Notes: generated from the letters alone by a model not told the origin. 26,291 nucleotides of DNA from JBAYNW01 sp041678605 (GCA_041678605.1 JBAYNW010000023.1:1-26291), one strand, 5' to 3'; shown: positions 14,700 through 22,149, counted from the first letter of the stretch. Numbers and translations: made by a program.

Positions 14700-16028
14700 T
14701 TAGTCCAATCTGTTTGGTATCACGTCATGAGAAATCAGATCATCAAGACTCTCTCTATTTACTATAATACCAGATTGAGAATTATTTACAAGTACCGCAG
14801 CCGGTTTTTGAAATCTGTTGTAATTGCTTGCCATTGAGTAATTATAGGCTCCGGTATTGAAAACGCAGAGTATGTCGCCTTCTTCAAGCTCGGGTAAATT
14901 TATGTCCTTAATTAAAATATCTCCCGATTCACAAAACTTTCCGGCAATTGTAACTTTTTGTGAATTATTTTCAAGCGGCTTGTTGGCGACTTGAGCGGTA
15001 TATTTAGCCTGATACATACTCGGACGTACGTTATCAGCCATTCCGCCGTCAACTGCCCAGTATTTAGTCCCGTGAGGAACTTGTTTTGAGCTTCCTACCG
15101 TGTATAAAGTCACTCCCGACGTGGAAATTATGCTTCTGCCGGGTTCAAGATATAAAGTAGGAGCCGGAAGCGAATATTTTTTGATGTTTTTATTAATTGC
15201 TTTGATAATTATTTTGCCGATTTCAAAAACAGAAGGAGGATATTCTTCGTCAGTGTATTTTACTCCTAACCCACCGCCGATGTTGATTTCATCGAATGTT
15301 ATGCCGAATTTTTCTCTAACCAGAGCGATTTCTTTCATTAAAATTTCAATTTCATCTTCATAGATTTTTGTTTCAAAGATTTGCGAGCCGATATGGGCGT
15401 GAAATCCTCTCGGATTAAGGTTCGTGTATTGCTCCTGAATAAGTTCGATTGCTTCGGGAATTTGGGTTAAATCAAATCCGAATTTCGAATCCAGATGCCC
15501 TGTTTGTATGTATTCATGAGTATGACATTCAATTCCGGGCGTAATTCTCAGCAAAATATCCGCTTTTTTATTTTGGCTTTTTGCAATTTCATCCAAAAGA
15601 GAAAGTTCGAAAAAATTATCGACGGAAATTCTCCCGACTCCGACTTCCAGAGCCATGCTAAGCTCGTCATAGGACTTGTTGTTGCCGTTGAAAAGCACGT
15701 TTGACATATTAATGCCGGATTTATAAATAGTGTAAATCTCGCCTCCGGAAACAGCGTCGAAGCCGAATCCTTCCGAACTGACTATTTTTGCGATAGCCTT
15801 TGCCAGAAAAGCCTTTGAGGCATAGAGCATTTTGACTTTTTCGTAAGCGGAAAAAGCTTTTTTGTATTCCCTGCAAATTGTTCTTAAAGTCGCTTCATCA
15901 ATTACGTAAAGTGGCGTTTCGTACTTTTGGGCGAGTTCTACAATGTCGCAGCCGCCTATTTCCAAATTTCCGCTTTTATTTACCCTTGTCGTAATTGGTT
16001 TTATCGATTGATTTGTGCTTGAAGTCAT
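14700..16028 (-). CDS. lysA: Diaminopimelate decarboxylase
   Basis: A 442-residue PLP enzyme of fold III that converts meso-diaminopimelate to lysine, ending the pathway that also feeds peptidoglycan. The PLP-binding lysine is K72 in MLYASKAFLAKA. Other motifs are GFDAVSGGEIYT, HAHIGSQI, INIGGGLGVKY, the YLEPGRSI segment, and the substrate-binding CESGD and FNTGAYNYSMASNYN. The N-terminal 15 residues are a Ser/Thr-rich extension. The start ATG follows GGGAAATAAC. It leads the lysA-cdaA pair and is separated from the SDR gene by a G-rich 122-bp gap. Confidence 0.95.
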   Translation of the reverse strand: MTSSTNQSIKPITTRVNKSGNLEIGGCDIVELAQKYETPLYVIDEATLRTICREYKKAFSAYEKVKMLYASKAFLAKAIAKIVSSEGFGFDAVSGGEIYTIYKSGINMSNVLFNGNNKSYDELSMALEVGVGRISVDNFFELSLLDEIAKSQNKKADILLRITPGIECHTHEYIQTGHLDSKFGFDLTQIPEAIELIQEQYTNLNPRGFHAHIGSQIFETKIYEDEIEILMKEIALVREKFGITFDEINIGGGLGVKYTDEEYPPSVFEIGKIIIKAINKNIKKYSLPAPTLYLEPGRSIISTSGVTLYTVGSSKQVPHGTKYWAVDGGMADNVRPSMYQAKYTAQVANKPLENNSQKVTIAGKFCESGDILIKDINLPELEEGDILCVFNTGAYNYSMASNYNRFQKPAAVLVNNSQSGIIVNRESLDDLISHDVIPNRLD

Positions 16029-16086
16029 TGTTATTTCCCATTTTTGTAGCAGTTTTATTGTAACATTAATAAACTATTTTGTAAAA

Positions 16087-16143
16087 TGGGGGGCCGAATG
16101 GGGAAACAGGGAACGAGGAAACAGAAAACTGGGAGCAGGGAAT
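16087..16143. repeat. G/A-rich low-complexity tract with GGGAA units
   Basis: A purine tract with repeated GGGGAA, GGGAAC, GGAAAC and GGGAAT units lies in the 122-bp gap between the SDR gene and lysA. It is the complement-strand style of the TTCCC tract at 296-360, suggesting a shared repeat family. No coding potential or clear promoter was seen in it. Confidence 0.55.
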
Positions 16144-16150
16144 GTTCCGA

Positions 16151-16876
16151 CTAAATTCCGACGCTCAAGCCCGCACATAAGTTTATTGATTGGCCCGTAA
16201 TTCCTTTTGCCTCATCTGAAATTAAGTATTTAACAAGACCTGCGATTTCCTTCGGGTCTACAAAACGTTTCTGCGGAATTGTTTCAAGAGTTTCTTCAAG
16301 TGAAAACCCGCTCTGCTCAATCGATTTTAGCCCCAATTCCGTCTCTACCCAGCCCGGATTTATTGTGTTTACCGTAATATTATATTCAGCAAGTTCAAGA
16401 GCCAAAGCCTTTGTCAGCCCGACAAGTCCTGATTTTGAGCTTGAATAAAGGCTCGCATAGGCTTCGCCCATTACTCCGCTGATTGAGCCGATATTTACAA
16501 TCCGTCCCCACTTTTTTAATTTCATTGACTTTACTGATTTTGAACAGAGATAGACAGGTGCTAAAAGGTTTGTTTTAAAAATTTGGGAGATTTGTTCGTA
16601 ATCTGCTTCGTAAATTCCGCCGTAAATGTACTCTCCGGCGTTGTTTATCAAAATATCGATTGAATTTTTCTCAATAAATTCTCCGAGCATTTCCAAATCG
16701 TTTTGATTTGCTAAATCACACACAAAGCAGTCTTTTGCTCCCGTTTCTTGCGAGACGGACTTCAAAAGTCCTTCACTTCGGGAGGTTAAAAACAAATTAT
16801 AACCGCCCGCAAATTCTTTTGCGATTTCTTTCCCAATTCCTTTAGACGCACCAGTTATTAGAATATTCTTAAACAT
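16151..16876 (-). CDS. SDR-family oxidoreductase (FabG-like)
   Basis: A 241-residue classical short-chain dehydrogenase/reductase with the cofactor motif TGASKGIG (about 8-15), NNAG (about 78-81), the Ser of NIGSISG and the catalytic YSSSKSG (YxxxK). It also has INPGWVETE and a C-terminal GQSINLCAGLSVGI. The C-terminal features resemble 3-oxoacyl-ACP reductase FabG and related enzymes, but the substrate cannot be told from sequence. RBS GGAGGG lies directly before the ATG. It overlaps the upstream TcdA-like gene by 8 nt, so the two are translationally coupled. Confidence 0.88.
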   Translation of the reverse strand: MFKNILITGASKGIGKEIAKEFAGGYNLFLTSRSEGLLKSVSQETGAKDCFVCDLANQNDLEMLGEFIEKNSIDILINNAGEYIYGGIYEADYEQISQIFKTNLLAPVYLCSKSVKSMKLKKWGRIVNIGSISGVMGEAYASLYSSSKSGLVGLTKALALELAEYNITVNTINPGWVETELGLKSIEQSGFSLEETLETIPQKRFVDPKEIAGLVKYLISDEAKGITGQSINLCAGLSVGI

Positions 16877-17642
16877 TTTTCCCTCCGTTCGGCTCCAGAT
16901 GTGTAATCAATTTTCGCACAATATAACTTGCCATGAAAATTCCAGCACAAGATGCAACAAAAGGCGTTGATGCGGGGGTAATTTTTGCGAACTCTATTTC
17001 TTCACCGTCTTTTGTCAGTATTTTTTCCTGAGCAGTTATTTTTTCATTCGAAAATGGTTTTTCACGGCTCGCAACAACACTAATTCCATTTTCAATTCCC
17101 CGCTTTTTGAGCTGGTATAAAATATTTGAAACAAAGGGCGATTTTTTGTCTTCAACTTCAGAAATGCCGCAAATATACAATTCCTCGGGATTAATTCTGT
17201 TGCCTGCACCAAAAGAGCTTATTACATGCATGTTGTTTTTGTGTGCAAATTCCAGAAGCGAAACCTTTGACCGCATTGTGTCAATCGCATCAGCAATAAA
17301 ATCAGGTTTTAGTTCAAGCAGTTTTTCGTTTAATTTTTCGGTATAAAAGTCTTCAATTGAATTAATCTTTATATTCGGATTTATATCTTTAAGTCTTTTT
17401 TCAAAAAGTTCCGTTTTAGATTTTTCCACGGTGGAATTAAGTGCGACAATTTGTCTGTTTATGTTTGATTTTGAAACCTTGTCAAAATCGACGATAGTTA
17501 ATTCTCCGACGCCTGCTCTTGCGAGCATCTCGGCACAAAATCCGCCGACTCCGCCGAGTCCGAACACGGCAATGTGCTTTGTCGCCAAAGTCTCTTGTGC
17601 CTCTTTGCCCCAGTATAATTCGTTTCGTGAAAATATAGTCAA
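16869..17642 (-). CDS. tcdA: tRNA threonylcarbamoyladenosine dehydratase (TcdA/ThiF-like E1 enzyme)
   Basis: A 257-residue E1-type adenylating enzyme. The family start FSRNELYWGKEAQ is followed by the ATP-binding loop AVFGLGGVGGFCAEMLARAG, the acidic IVDFDKVSKSNINRQI and the SSFGAGNRINP segment. TcdA cyclises t6A37 to ct6A in tRNAs using ATP. A ThiF/MoeB role is less likely because no CxxC zinc motifs or sulfur-carrier genes are present. The chosen start is TTG at 17642, with AAGG about 10 nt upstream; no ATG is available nearby and the product aligns with the family N-terminus. Confidence 0.85.
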   Translation of the reverse strand: MTIFSRNELYWGKEAQETLATKHIAVFGLGGVGGFCAEMLARAGVGELTIVDFDKVSKSNINRQIVALNSTVEKSKTELFEKRLKDINPNIKINSIEDFYTEKLNEKLLELKPDFIADAIDTMRSKVSLLEFAHKNNMHVISSFGAGNRINPEELYICGISEVEDKKSPFVSNILYQLKKRGIENGISVVASREKPFSNEKITAQEKILTKDGEEIEFAKITPASTPFVASCAGIFMASYIVRKLITHLEPNGGKNV

Positions 17643-17654
17643 AATCTTAAACCT

Positions 17655-17963
17655 TTACGCAACTTTTATCTTGTAGCCCAATTCGGCTAATATTTTTGCA
17701 ATTGTCTGTATTTTGGGTTCTTTTCGGCTTCTGAATATATCATATAAAGTTGCCCTGCTCATATTTGTCCTTTTTGCAAAATTTGTAATACTATCCTGAG
17801 CTTTTATTACGTATTCCAAAGAACGGTAAAACCCGTTAAAATCTCCGTCTTCCAAATATAATTCAAGAGTAGCATTAAGAAATTCGCTTATTGATTCTTG
17901 CGAATTTAATTCTTCCATTAGAATTTCGTCAAAAGGTGTGCTGTTTTTATATTTTCCCATCAT
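17655..17963 (-). CDS. Addiction-module antitoxin with HTH (HigA-like)
   Basis: A 102-residue protein of the putative addiction-module antidote family. The N-terminal half contains a helical acidic part (residues about 15-45). The C-terminal helix-turn-helix SITNFAKRTNMSRATLYDIFRSRKEPKIQTIAKIL (about 57-92) binds DNA. It would neutralise the RelE/HigB-type toxin encoded just upstream and repress the operon. The reading frames overlap by 17 nt, with AAAGGACAGC as RBS for the antitoxin. The toxin-first order matches HigBA-type modules. Confidence 0.87.
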   Translation of the reverse strand: MMGKYKNSTPFDEILMEELNSQESISEFLNATLELYLEDGDFNGFYRSLEYVIKAQDSITNFAKRTNMSRATLYDIFRSRKEPKIQTIAKILAELGYKIKVA

Positions 17964-18273
17964 GCTGTCCTTTCCAAATTTTTAAGTATTCTTTGGCTTT
18001 TTCAATGTCTTTCTTTTGTGTTTTCTTGTCACCGGCATTTATCAGCAAAACAATTAAGTTATCGATTTCTGCAAAATATATTCTGTAGCCTGAGCCGAAT
18101 TTAAAACGCAATTCTGATATTTCACCCAAATTTTTGAAATCACCGTAGTTTTCTTCTTCAAGACGTAATATTCTGGCATATATGCGTTTTCGTGTAAAAG
18201 AATCTAATTTTAAAAGCCATTCTTTTACAGGCTCTTTATCATTATCCAGTTTAAAAAACTCTATTTCTTTCAT
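17947..18273 (-). CDS. RelE/HigB-like toxin (Gp49-like killer protein)
   Basis: A 108-residue protein of the RelE/ParE superfamily, addiction-module killer subgroup. Motifs include the N-terminal KEPVKEWLLKLD, the arginine-rich helix RKRIYARILRLEEENYGDFK and the core strand ELRFKFGSGYRIYFAEID, which carries the usual R-x-Y site. The C-terminal block LLINAGDKKTQKKDIEKAKEYL is typical of this group. Such toxins are mRNA interferases or gyrase poisons; which applies here is unknown. The ATG lies only 7 nt after the -10 hexamer, so the mRNA is probably leaderless. Confidence 0.87.
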   Translation of the reverse strand: MKEIEFFKLDNDKEPVKEWLLKLDSFTRKRIYARILRLEEENYGDFKNLGEISELRFKFGSGYRIYFAEIDNLIVLLINAGDKKTQKKDIEKAKEYLKIWKGQHDGKI

Positions 18274-18280
18274 ATAGAGC

Positions 18281-18309
18281 AGTGTAAGCTAAAGCGTACA
18301 AAAAGTCAA
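18281..18309 (-). promoter_or_regulatory. Promoter of the toxin-antitoxin operon
   Basis: On the minus strand TTGACT (18309-18304) and TACACT (18286-18281) are separated by exactly 17 nt. The -10 ends 7 nt before the toxin ATG, predicting initiation at or next to the start codon. No ribosome binding site fits in that space. Confidence 0.75.
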
Positions 18310-18481
18310 GTGTTAAGGAATGTAAATATGAATTTTAAACCGCCAAAACGCAATTATAAGGCTGAATAGGCAGGATAGAATAGGATAAGATATTATCGAA
18401 TGGGAAATTTTGTAGCAAAAATTTTTTTTGAGGGGCTTTTACGTTAATGTGTTATCAATTTAAAATTCTAGGAGAAAAATT

Positions 18482-18895
18482 ATGCAAATACAAAAAACGA
18501 AGCATCAACCGTCTTTCGGTGCAAAATTTGGAAATATTAGCGGTTTGAAAAATCTTATGATAACATGGGAAAATCCAGATAAATTTATAAAATCGGTGGA
18601 AGACATTGCACAAAAAATTGTAGATATACAGATTGAAAAGAAGCATCCTATAGTAGATATTATAGGGGGTACTAGGCGGGAGGTTTTAAAGGTAATTGTT
18701 CATCATCCTGATGATAACGATGTAATACAAGTCTATAGCGGTGATTTTGAAGGAGAATTTCCACTAAACAAATTTCCAAAAAATCTTTCATCTATAATTA
18801 AACATCTTCTGAAATATTTCCCGGATGATATTCCACAAAAAATTAAGTATATTGATAAACTTGAACAAATAAAAAACAACATCAATGCAAGTTAA
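18482..18895 (+). CDS. Small orphan protein with N-terminal PSFGA motif
   Basis: A 137-residue protein with no recognised domain. It begins MQIQKTKHQPSFGA, a short polar lead ending in an SFGA motif. A helical region follows (residues about 30-55, KSVEDIAQKIVDIQIEKKHP), then beta-like VLKVIVHHPDDNDVIQVYSGDF and a C-terminal helical part. There is no signal peptide or membrane helix. A related SFGA motif starts the 23633-24853 protein. N-terminal motifs of this kind are common in orphan proteins of Gastranaerophilales as I remember them. The RBS CTAGGAG is good. Confidence 0.75.
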   Translation: MQIQKTKHQPSFGAKFGNISGLKNLMITWENPDKFIKSVEDIAQKIVDIQIEKKHPIVDIIGGTRREVLKVIVHHPDDNDVIQVYSGDFEGEFPLNKFPKNLSSIIKHLLKYFPDDIPQKIKYIDKLEQIKNNINAS

Positions 18896-18903
18896 TAGAA
18901 AGT

Positions 18904-19085
18904 AGGGCTTGGCTAAAAAGTCCCCCCTCGTCATCCCGAAACATGGATTATCGGCTTCAACAACGGTTGCCCTTAATTCGGGATCTCACATTTGGGATGC
19001 CGGATTAAGGACAATCTACGAGGAGCCGATAACCCATGTTCCGGCACGACGTTAGCTGTTAAAAGGAGACTTTTTAGACAGCCTC
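18904..19085. mobile_element. MITE-like inverted-repeat element, copy 2 (opposite orientation)
   Basis: Starts AGGGCTTGGCTAAAAAGTCC and ends GACTTTTTAGACAGCCTCT, the same ends as copy 1. Its reverse complement matches 10564-10750 closely, with a nearly identical central 100 bases or so (for example TCGTAGATTGTCCTTAATCC and AGATCCCGAATTAAGGGC). It is also a long imperfect palindrome and contains no open frame. It fills the gap between two convergent genes (an orphan protein and secG) and ends a few bases from the secG stop. Confidence 0.87.
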
Positions 19086-19087
19086 TT

Positions 19088-19312
19088 TTACTTAATTATT
19101 CCAAAGCCCAGCAGAAATGTGCAGAGAACGAATACGGCCGAAACATAACCGGTCAATTTGTTCAAACCTGTTTCCGCACTTTTTTGCGATGAGAAAAGGT
19201 GGCTTGCTCCGCCAATCCCCGCAATGCCTTCGCCCTTAGGTGAATGCAGCAATATTAAAACTATCAGCAAAAGTGCCGAAGCTATTTGTATTATCCATGT
19301 CAGTGTAAGCAT
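19088..19312 (-). CDS. secG: Protein translocase subunit SecG
   Basis: A 74-residue membrane protein with two hydrophobic helices (about 5-22 and 54-72). The conserved cytoplasmic loop LLHSPKGEGIAGIGGASHLFSSQKSAE between them is the SecG signature. SecG assists SecYE during protein export across the inner membrane. RBS AAGGAG lies about 9 nt before the ATG. The stop codon abuts the repeat element, so the element may lie in its 3' untranslated region. Confidence 0.93.
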   Translation of the reverse strand: MLTLTWIIQIASALLLIVLILLHSPKGEGIAGIGGASHLFSSQKSAETGLNKLTGYVSAVFVLCTFLLGFGIIK

Positions 19313-19336
19313 TGTTTGGCACTCCTTATTATAATT

Positions 19337-20089
19337 TTACCGTTTTACCTTTTCCTGTTTTACAGTTTCTTTTTTTGTTACGACTGTCACTGCAGGCACA
19401 ACGATTGGTTCTTTAATCTTCGGTTTGGAAATAAAATGAGCCCTTTTTGAATTCAGGTTTATCTTATCAAAAGTGTAAAGCCTTGCAGGACGTTTTGATT
19501 TCGTTTTTGAAAATTCGTTTAATTCTATAAGCCCCTCTGTGGCAAGTGCTTTTTTTCTGAAATTTCTTTTATCGAGTTTTTTGTCCGTAATAAGCTCATA
19601 AGATTTTTGCATTTCGGTCAGTGTAAACTTTTCACTAAGCAACTGGTAAGCGACCGGACACATTTCAAGTCTTTCACGGGTTCTTTTCAGTGAGTATTCA
19701 ATAATTTCCTTGTGGTCAAACGCCAACGGCGGAAGGTCATAAACCTTGTGCCATTCAACATCTTTGCTTTCAAAGACATCAACATCTTCTTCTCTTATCA
19801 GTGCAAAATATGCACATGTGATTACCCTTGCGTCTGTGCGGCGAAGCGGGTCGCCGAAGGTATAAAGCTGTTCAAGGTAGATGTTGTCTACATTCGTTTT
19901 TTCTTTTAAAATTCTCAACGCCGCTTCATCCAGATTTTCGGATAATCTTATAAATCCTCCGGGGATGGACCATCTGCCTTTGAACGGTTCGTTGGTACGT
20001 TTTACAAGTAAAACCTTGAGGCTGTTATTCTTTATGGTTAAAATAACGACGTCAACTGTAATTTCATGCGTTTTAGTTTCATTAAACAT
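19337..20089 (-). CDS. NrtR-like Nudix-domain transcriptional regulator
   Basis: A 250-residue protein with an N-terminal Nudix fold (DVVILTIKNNSLKVLLVKRT, WSIPGGFI) and a C-terminal winged helix (about 155-210, TLTEMQKSYELITDKKLDKRNFRKKALATEGLI, then RPARLYTF). This matches the NrtR architecture of NAD-metabolism repressors that sense ADP-ribose. The Nudix box (about 45-67) is degraded: REUXEEXGU reads RILKEKTNV, losing two metal-binding Glu, so hydrolysis is unlikely. The ATG at 20089 is chosen, although an in-frame TTG three bases earlier also fits. A Lys/Val-rich tail of about 40 residues follows the winged helix. Confidence 0.8.
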   Translation of the reverse strand: MFNETKTHEITVDVVILTIKNNSLKVLLVKRTNEPFKGRWSIPGGFIRLSENLDEAALRILKEKTNVDNIYLEQLYTFGDPLRRTDARVITCAYFALIREEDVDVFESKDVEWHKVYDLPPLAFDHKEIIEYSLKRTRERLEMCPVAYQLLSEKFTLTEMQKSYELITDKKLDKRNFRKKALATEGLIELNEFSKTKSKRPARLYTFDKINLNSKRAHFISKPKIKEPIVVPAVTVVTKKETVKQEKVKR

Positions 20090-20112
20090 CAAATCTGACT
20101 CCTAGCCAGTCT

Positions 20113-20141
20113 ATTGTACAACAAAAATAAAAATTGTACAA
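20113..20141 (-). promoter_or_regulatory. Nudix-regulator promoter with twin TTGTACAA dyads
   Basis: TTGTACAA palindromes lie at 20114-20121 and 20134-20141, exactly 20 bp apart (about two helical turns). On the minus strand the -35 is TTGTAC (20141-20136), the spacer is 17 nt, and the -10 is TACAAT (20118-20113). Each dyad overlaps one promoter element, giving a natural operator for a repressor. Predicted start is near 20106, leaving a leader of about 17 nt with TAGGAG. Confidence 0.65.
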
Positions 20142-20146
20142 AATAT

Positions 20147-20180
20147 AAAAAAACGTTAAGTTTTCACCTAACGTTTTTTT
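20147..20180 (-). terminator. Terminator after the lytic transglycosylase gene
   Basis: A-rich AAAAAAACGTTA (20147-20158) and TAACGTTTTTTT (20169-20180) form a 12-bp stem with a T/A-rich base and a 10-nt loop. It works in both directions, but for the minus strand it ends the transglycosylase transcript just upstream of the Nudix promoter. Confidence 0.75.
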
Positions 20181-20205
20181 GTTTAAAATATTCTAATTTT
20201 TAAAA

Positions 20206-20799
20206 TCAAACAATTCCTTGTTCTGGAATTGCTTCCGGAACAGGAGCTTTGACCTCCAATTTTTCCGGAGTGATTTTTTGAGTGTGGGCTTGTTTTACAA
20301 GTTTTGTTTTGTTTCTTGCTTTTACGATTGCAGGATCAGGGTTTGCTTTTTGACGATTGTATTCCTTCATTATTGTGGAAACAAACTGTCTTGTTTCTCC
20401 GTAAGGAGGAACCCTGTGGTATTTTTTTACAATTCCCGGACCTGCGTTGTATGCAGCAAGGGCAAGTTCGGTCGAGCCGAACATATTGTACAATCTTTTG
20501 TAATACATCAACCCGCCTTTTATATTGCCGCTTAAGCAATACGGGTCAACTCCAAGCCTTCTCGCTGTTGATGGCATAAGTTGAAAAACGCCGACAGCAC
20601 CATGCGAACTCCTCGCCTCGTGCCTGAATCCTGATTCAGACTTAGCAATACTCAACGCTAGAGCAGGATCAATTCCCAGTTCTAGTGAATGTTTAACAAT
20701 GGATTCTTTAACATTTGAAACACTGTGTTGATTTGCCTTGACTTGAGGGCATAGTAAGAACACTATTGTCATAGTGAAAACTACTAATTTTCTAATCAT
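20206..20799 (-). CDS. Soluble/periplasmic lytic transglycosylase (SLT domain)
   Basis: A 197-residue protein with a signal peptide (residues 1-22, RKLVVFTMTIVFLLCPQVKA) followed by an SLT lysozyme-like domain (about 30-150). The catalytic Glu is E55 in IAKSESGF, with the family motifs GAVGVFQLMP, AAYNAGPG and VPPYGETRQFV. It cleaves peptidoglycan glycan strands in the periplasm. The ATG at 20799 is chosen because RBS AGAGGA precedes it and the signal peptide follows at once; a longer upstream reading frame adds 23 unlikely residues. The C-terminal 45 residues are basic and Pro/Glu-rich. Confidence 0.9.
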   Translation of the reverse strand: MIRKLVVFTMTIVFLLCPQVKANQHSVSNVKESIVKHSLELGIDPALALSIAKSESGFRHEARSSHGAVGVFQLMPSTARRLGVDPYCLSGNIKGGLMYYKRLYNMFGSTELALAAYNAGPGIVKKYHRVPPYGETRQFVSTIMKEYNRQKANPDPAIVKARNKTKLVKQAHTQKITPEKLEVKAPVPEAIPEQGIV

Positions 20800-21051
20800 G
20801 TAAATCCTCTGATGTTGTAAATTGAAATTCCAATTGAGGCAGAAGCAGTTTACTTCCAACGTGGACAATCAAGTCCTCATAAACTCGCCCCCTTTCCCCA
20901 AGGAAAAAGTTTGTGGTATTATCTTAATACAAAAATTTCAAAAAAGCAAGTCTAAATATATTTTCATGTTAAGATGTACTGATAGAGAGGGTTGCATAAA
21001 GAATATATTTTGTAACATTGCTTGAAAGACTGGACGTAATAGGGGGAAAAG

Positions 21052-21858
21052 ATGACAGAAAAAAAACAATTAGCTAAAATAGGCGTTTTTGGCGGTTCCG
21101 GATTTTACAGTTTTCTTGAAAACATAGAAGAAGTGAAAGTTGAAACTCCTTACGGAATGCCCAGCGATAACTTGTTTATCGGGAAAGTAGGCCCGCATAA
21201 AGTAGCATTCATGCCGAGGCATGGCAGAAATCATTCGATTTTGCCTCACTTAATAAATTATCGTGCAAATGCATGGGCCATGAAATCGGTTGGGGTCGAA
21301 AGGGTAATTTCGCCCTGTGCAGCCGGAAGTCTTCAAAAACACGTTAAGCCGGGTGAATTTGTAATCTGCGACCAGTTTTTGGACTGGACACACGGAAGAA
21401 ATTCAACTACTATTCAGGGGCCGATTGTTTGTCACCCGTCTCCTGCCGATTTATACTGTCCTGAACTTAGAGAATTGGCTATAAAAACGGCCAAAGAGGA
21501 AGGAATAACGGTTCATGAAAGCGGAACGGTAGTCGTTATTAACGGACCGAGATTTTCAACAAAAGCCGAATCTAAATTTTTCACAAATCAAGGTTGGGAA
21601 GTTATTAACATGACAGCATTTCCCGAAAATTATCTGGTAAAAGAAATGGACATGTGTCCTTTGAATATTTCTCTTGTAACCGACTATGATGCAGGGCTTG
21701 TGGGTGATGTTCCGCCGGTTTCGCACCATGCCGTGATAGAGGTGTTTAATTCTAATGTGGAAAAATTAAAACGCCTTTTATTCCATATGATTGAGAACAT
21801 CCCGAGCGAGAGAAAATTTTGTGACTGTGCCAATACAATGAAAAATTCACAACTTTAA
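21052..21858 (+). CDS. mtnP: S-methyl-5'-thioadenosine phosphorylase
   Basis: A 268-residue member of the PNP/MTAP family. It cleaves methylthioadenosine with phosphate to adenine and methylthioribose-1-phosphate. Motifs are GVFGGSGFY, FMPRHGRNHSILPHLINYRAN (phosphate and base region), SPCAAGSLQ, NMTAFPE and the TDYD pair that favours adenine over 6-oxopurines. The sequence departs from usual MTAPs at several places (SPCAAGSL for TxxxGSL), so a broader purine nucleoside phosphorylase activity cannot be excluded. RBS AGGGGG lies close to the ATG. A YggT gene begins 24 nt after it. Confidence 0.9.
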   Translation: MTEKKQLAKIGVFGGSGFYSFLENIEEVKVETPYGMPSDNLFIGKVGPHKVAFMPRHGRNHSILPHLINYRANAWAMKSVGVERVISPCAAGSLQKHVKPGEFVICDQFLDWTHGRNSTTIQGPIVCHPSPADLYCPELRELAIKTAKEEGITVHESGTVVVINGPRFSTKAESKFFTNQGWEVINMTAFPENYLVKEMDMCPLNISLVTDYDAGLVGDVPPVSHHAVIEVFNSNVEKLKRLLFHMIENIPSERKFCDCANTMKNSQL

Positions 21859-21882
21859 AGTACGGCAAGAGAAGAGGAGCTT

Positions 21883-22149
21883 ATGGACATCGTAAAAATT
21901 GTAAACAATATTTTCTATCTTTACTTTATATTGATAATTTTACGAATATTTTTAACGTGGATACCAAGTATAGATTGGCAGCAGCAGCCGATTAAATCTA
22001 TAAGAGAAGTTACGGACATGTATCTTGATGTTTTCAGAAGGTTTATCCCGCCTTACGGCGGACTGGATTTTTCGCCGATAATTGCAATTATAGTGCTGCA
22101 AATCATACAGGTTCTGGTTGTAAATTTGGTTGCAAGTCTCGTCGGGTAA
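21883..22149 (+). CDS. YggT-family membrane protein
   Basis: An 88-residue protein with two hydrophobic helices (about 8-24 and 62-86). The conserved YggT segment FLTWIPSIDWQQQPIKSIREVTDMYLDVFRRFIPPYGGLDFSPIIA lies between and into helix two. YggT proteins are small inner-membrane factors of Gram-negatives and cyanobacteria, linked to cell division or chloroplast-type nucleoid partition in relatives; the exact role here is unknown. AGAGGAG precedes the ATG. It likely forms an operon with mtnP. Confidence 0.9.
   Translation: MDIVKIVNNIFYLYFILIILRIFLTWIPSIDWQQQPIKSIREVTDMYLDVFRRFIPPYGGLDFSPIIAIIVLQIIQVLVVNLVASLVG

Noticed and set aside
20800..20868. Upstream extension of the lytic transglycosylase
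   Set aside because: The ATG at 20799 has AGAGGA and starts a good signal peptide; the extension would bury the signal peptide.
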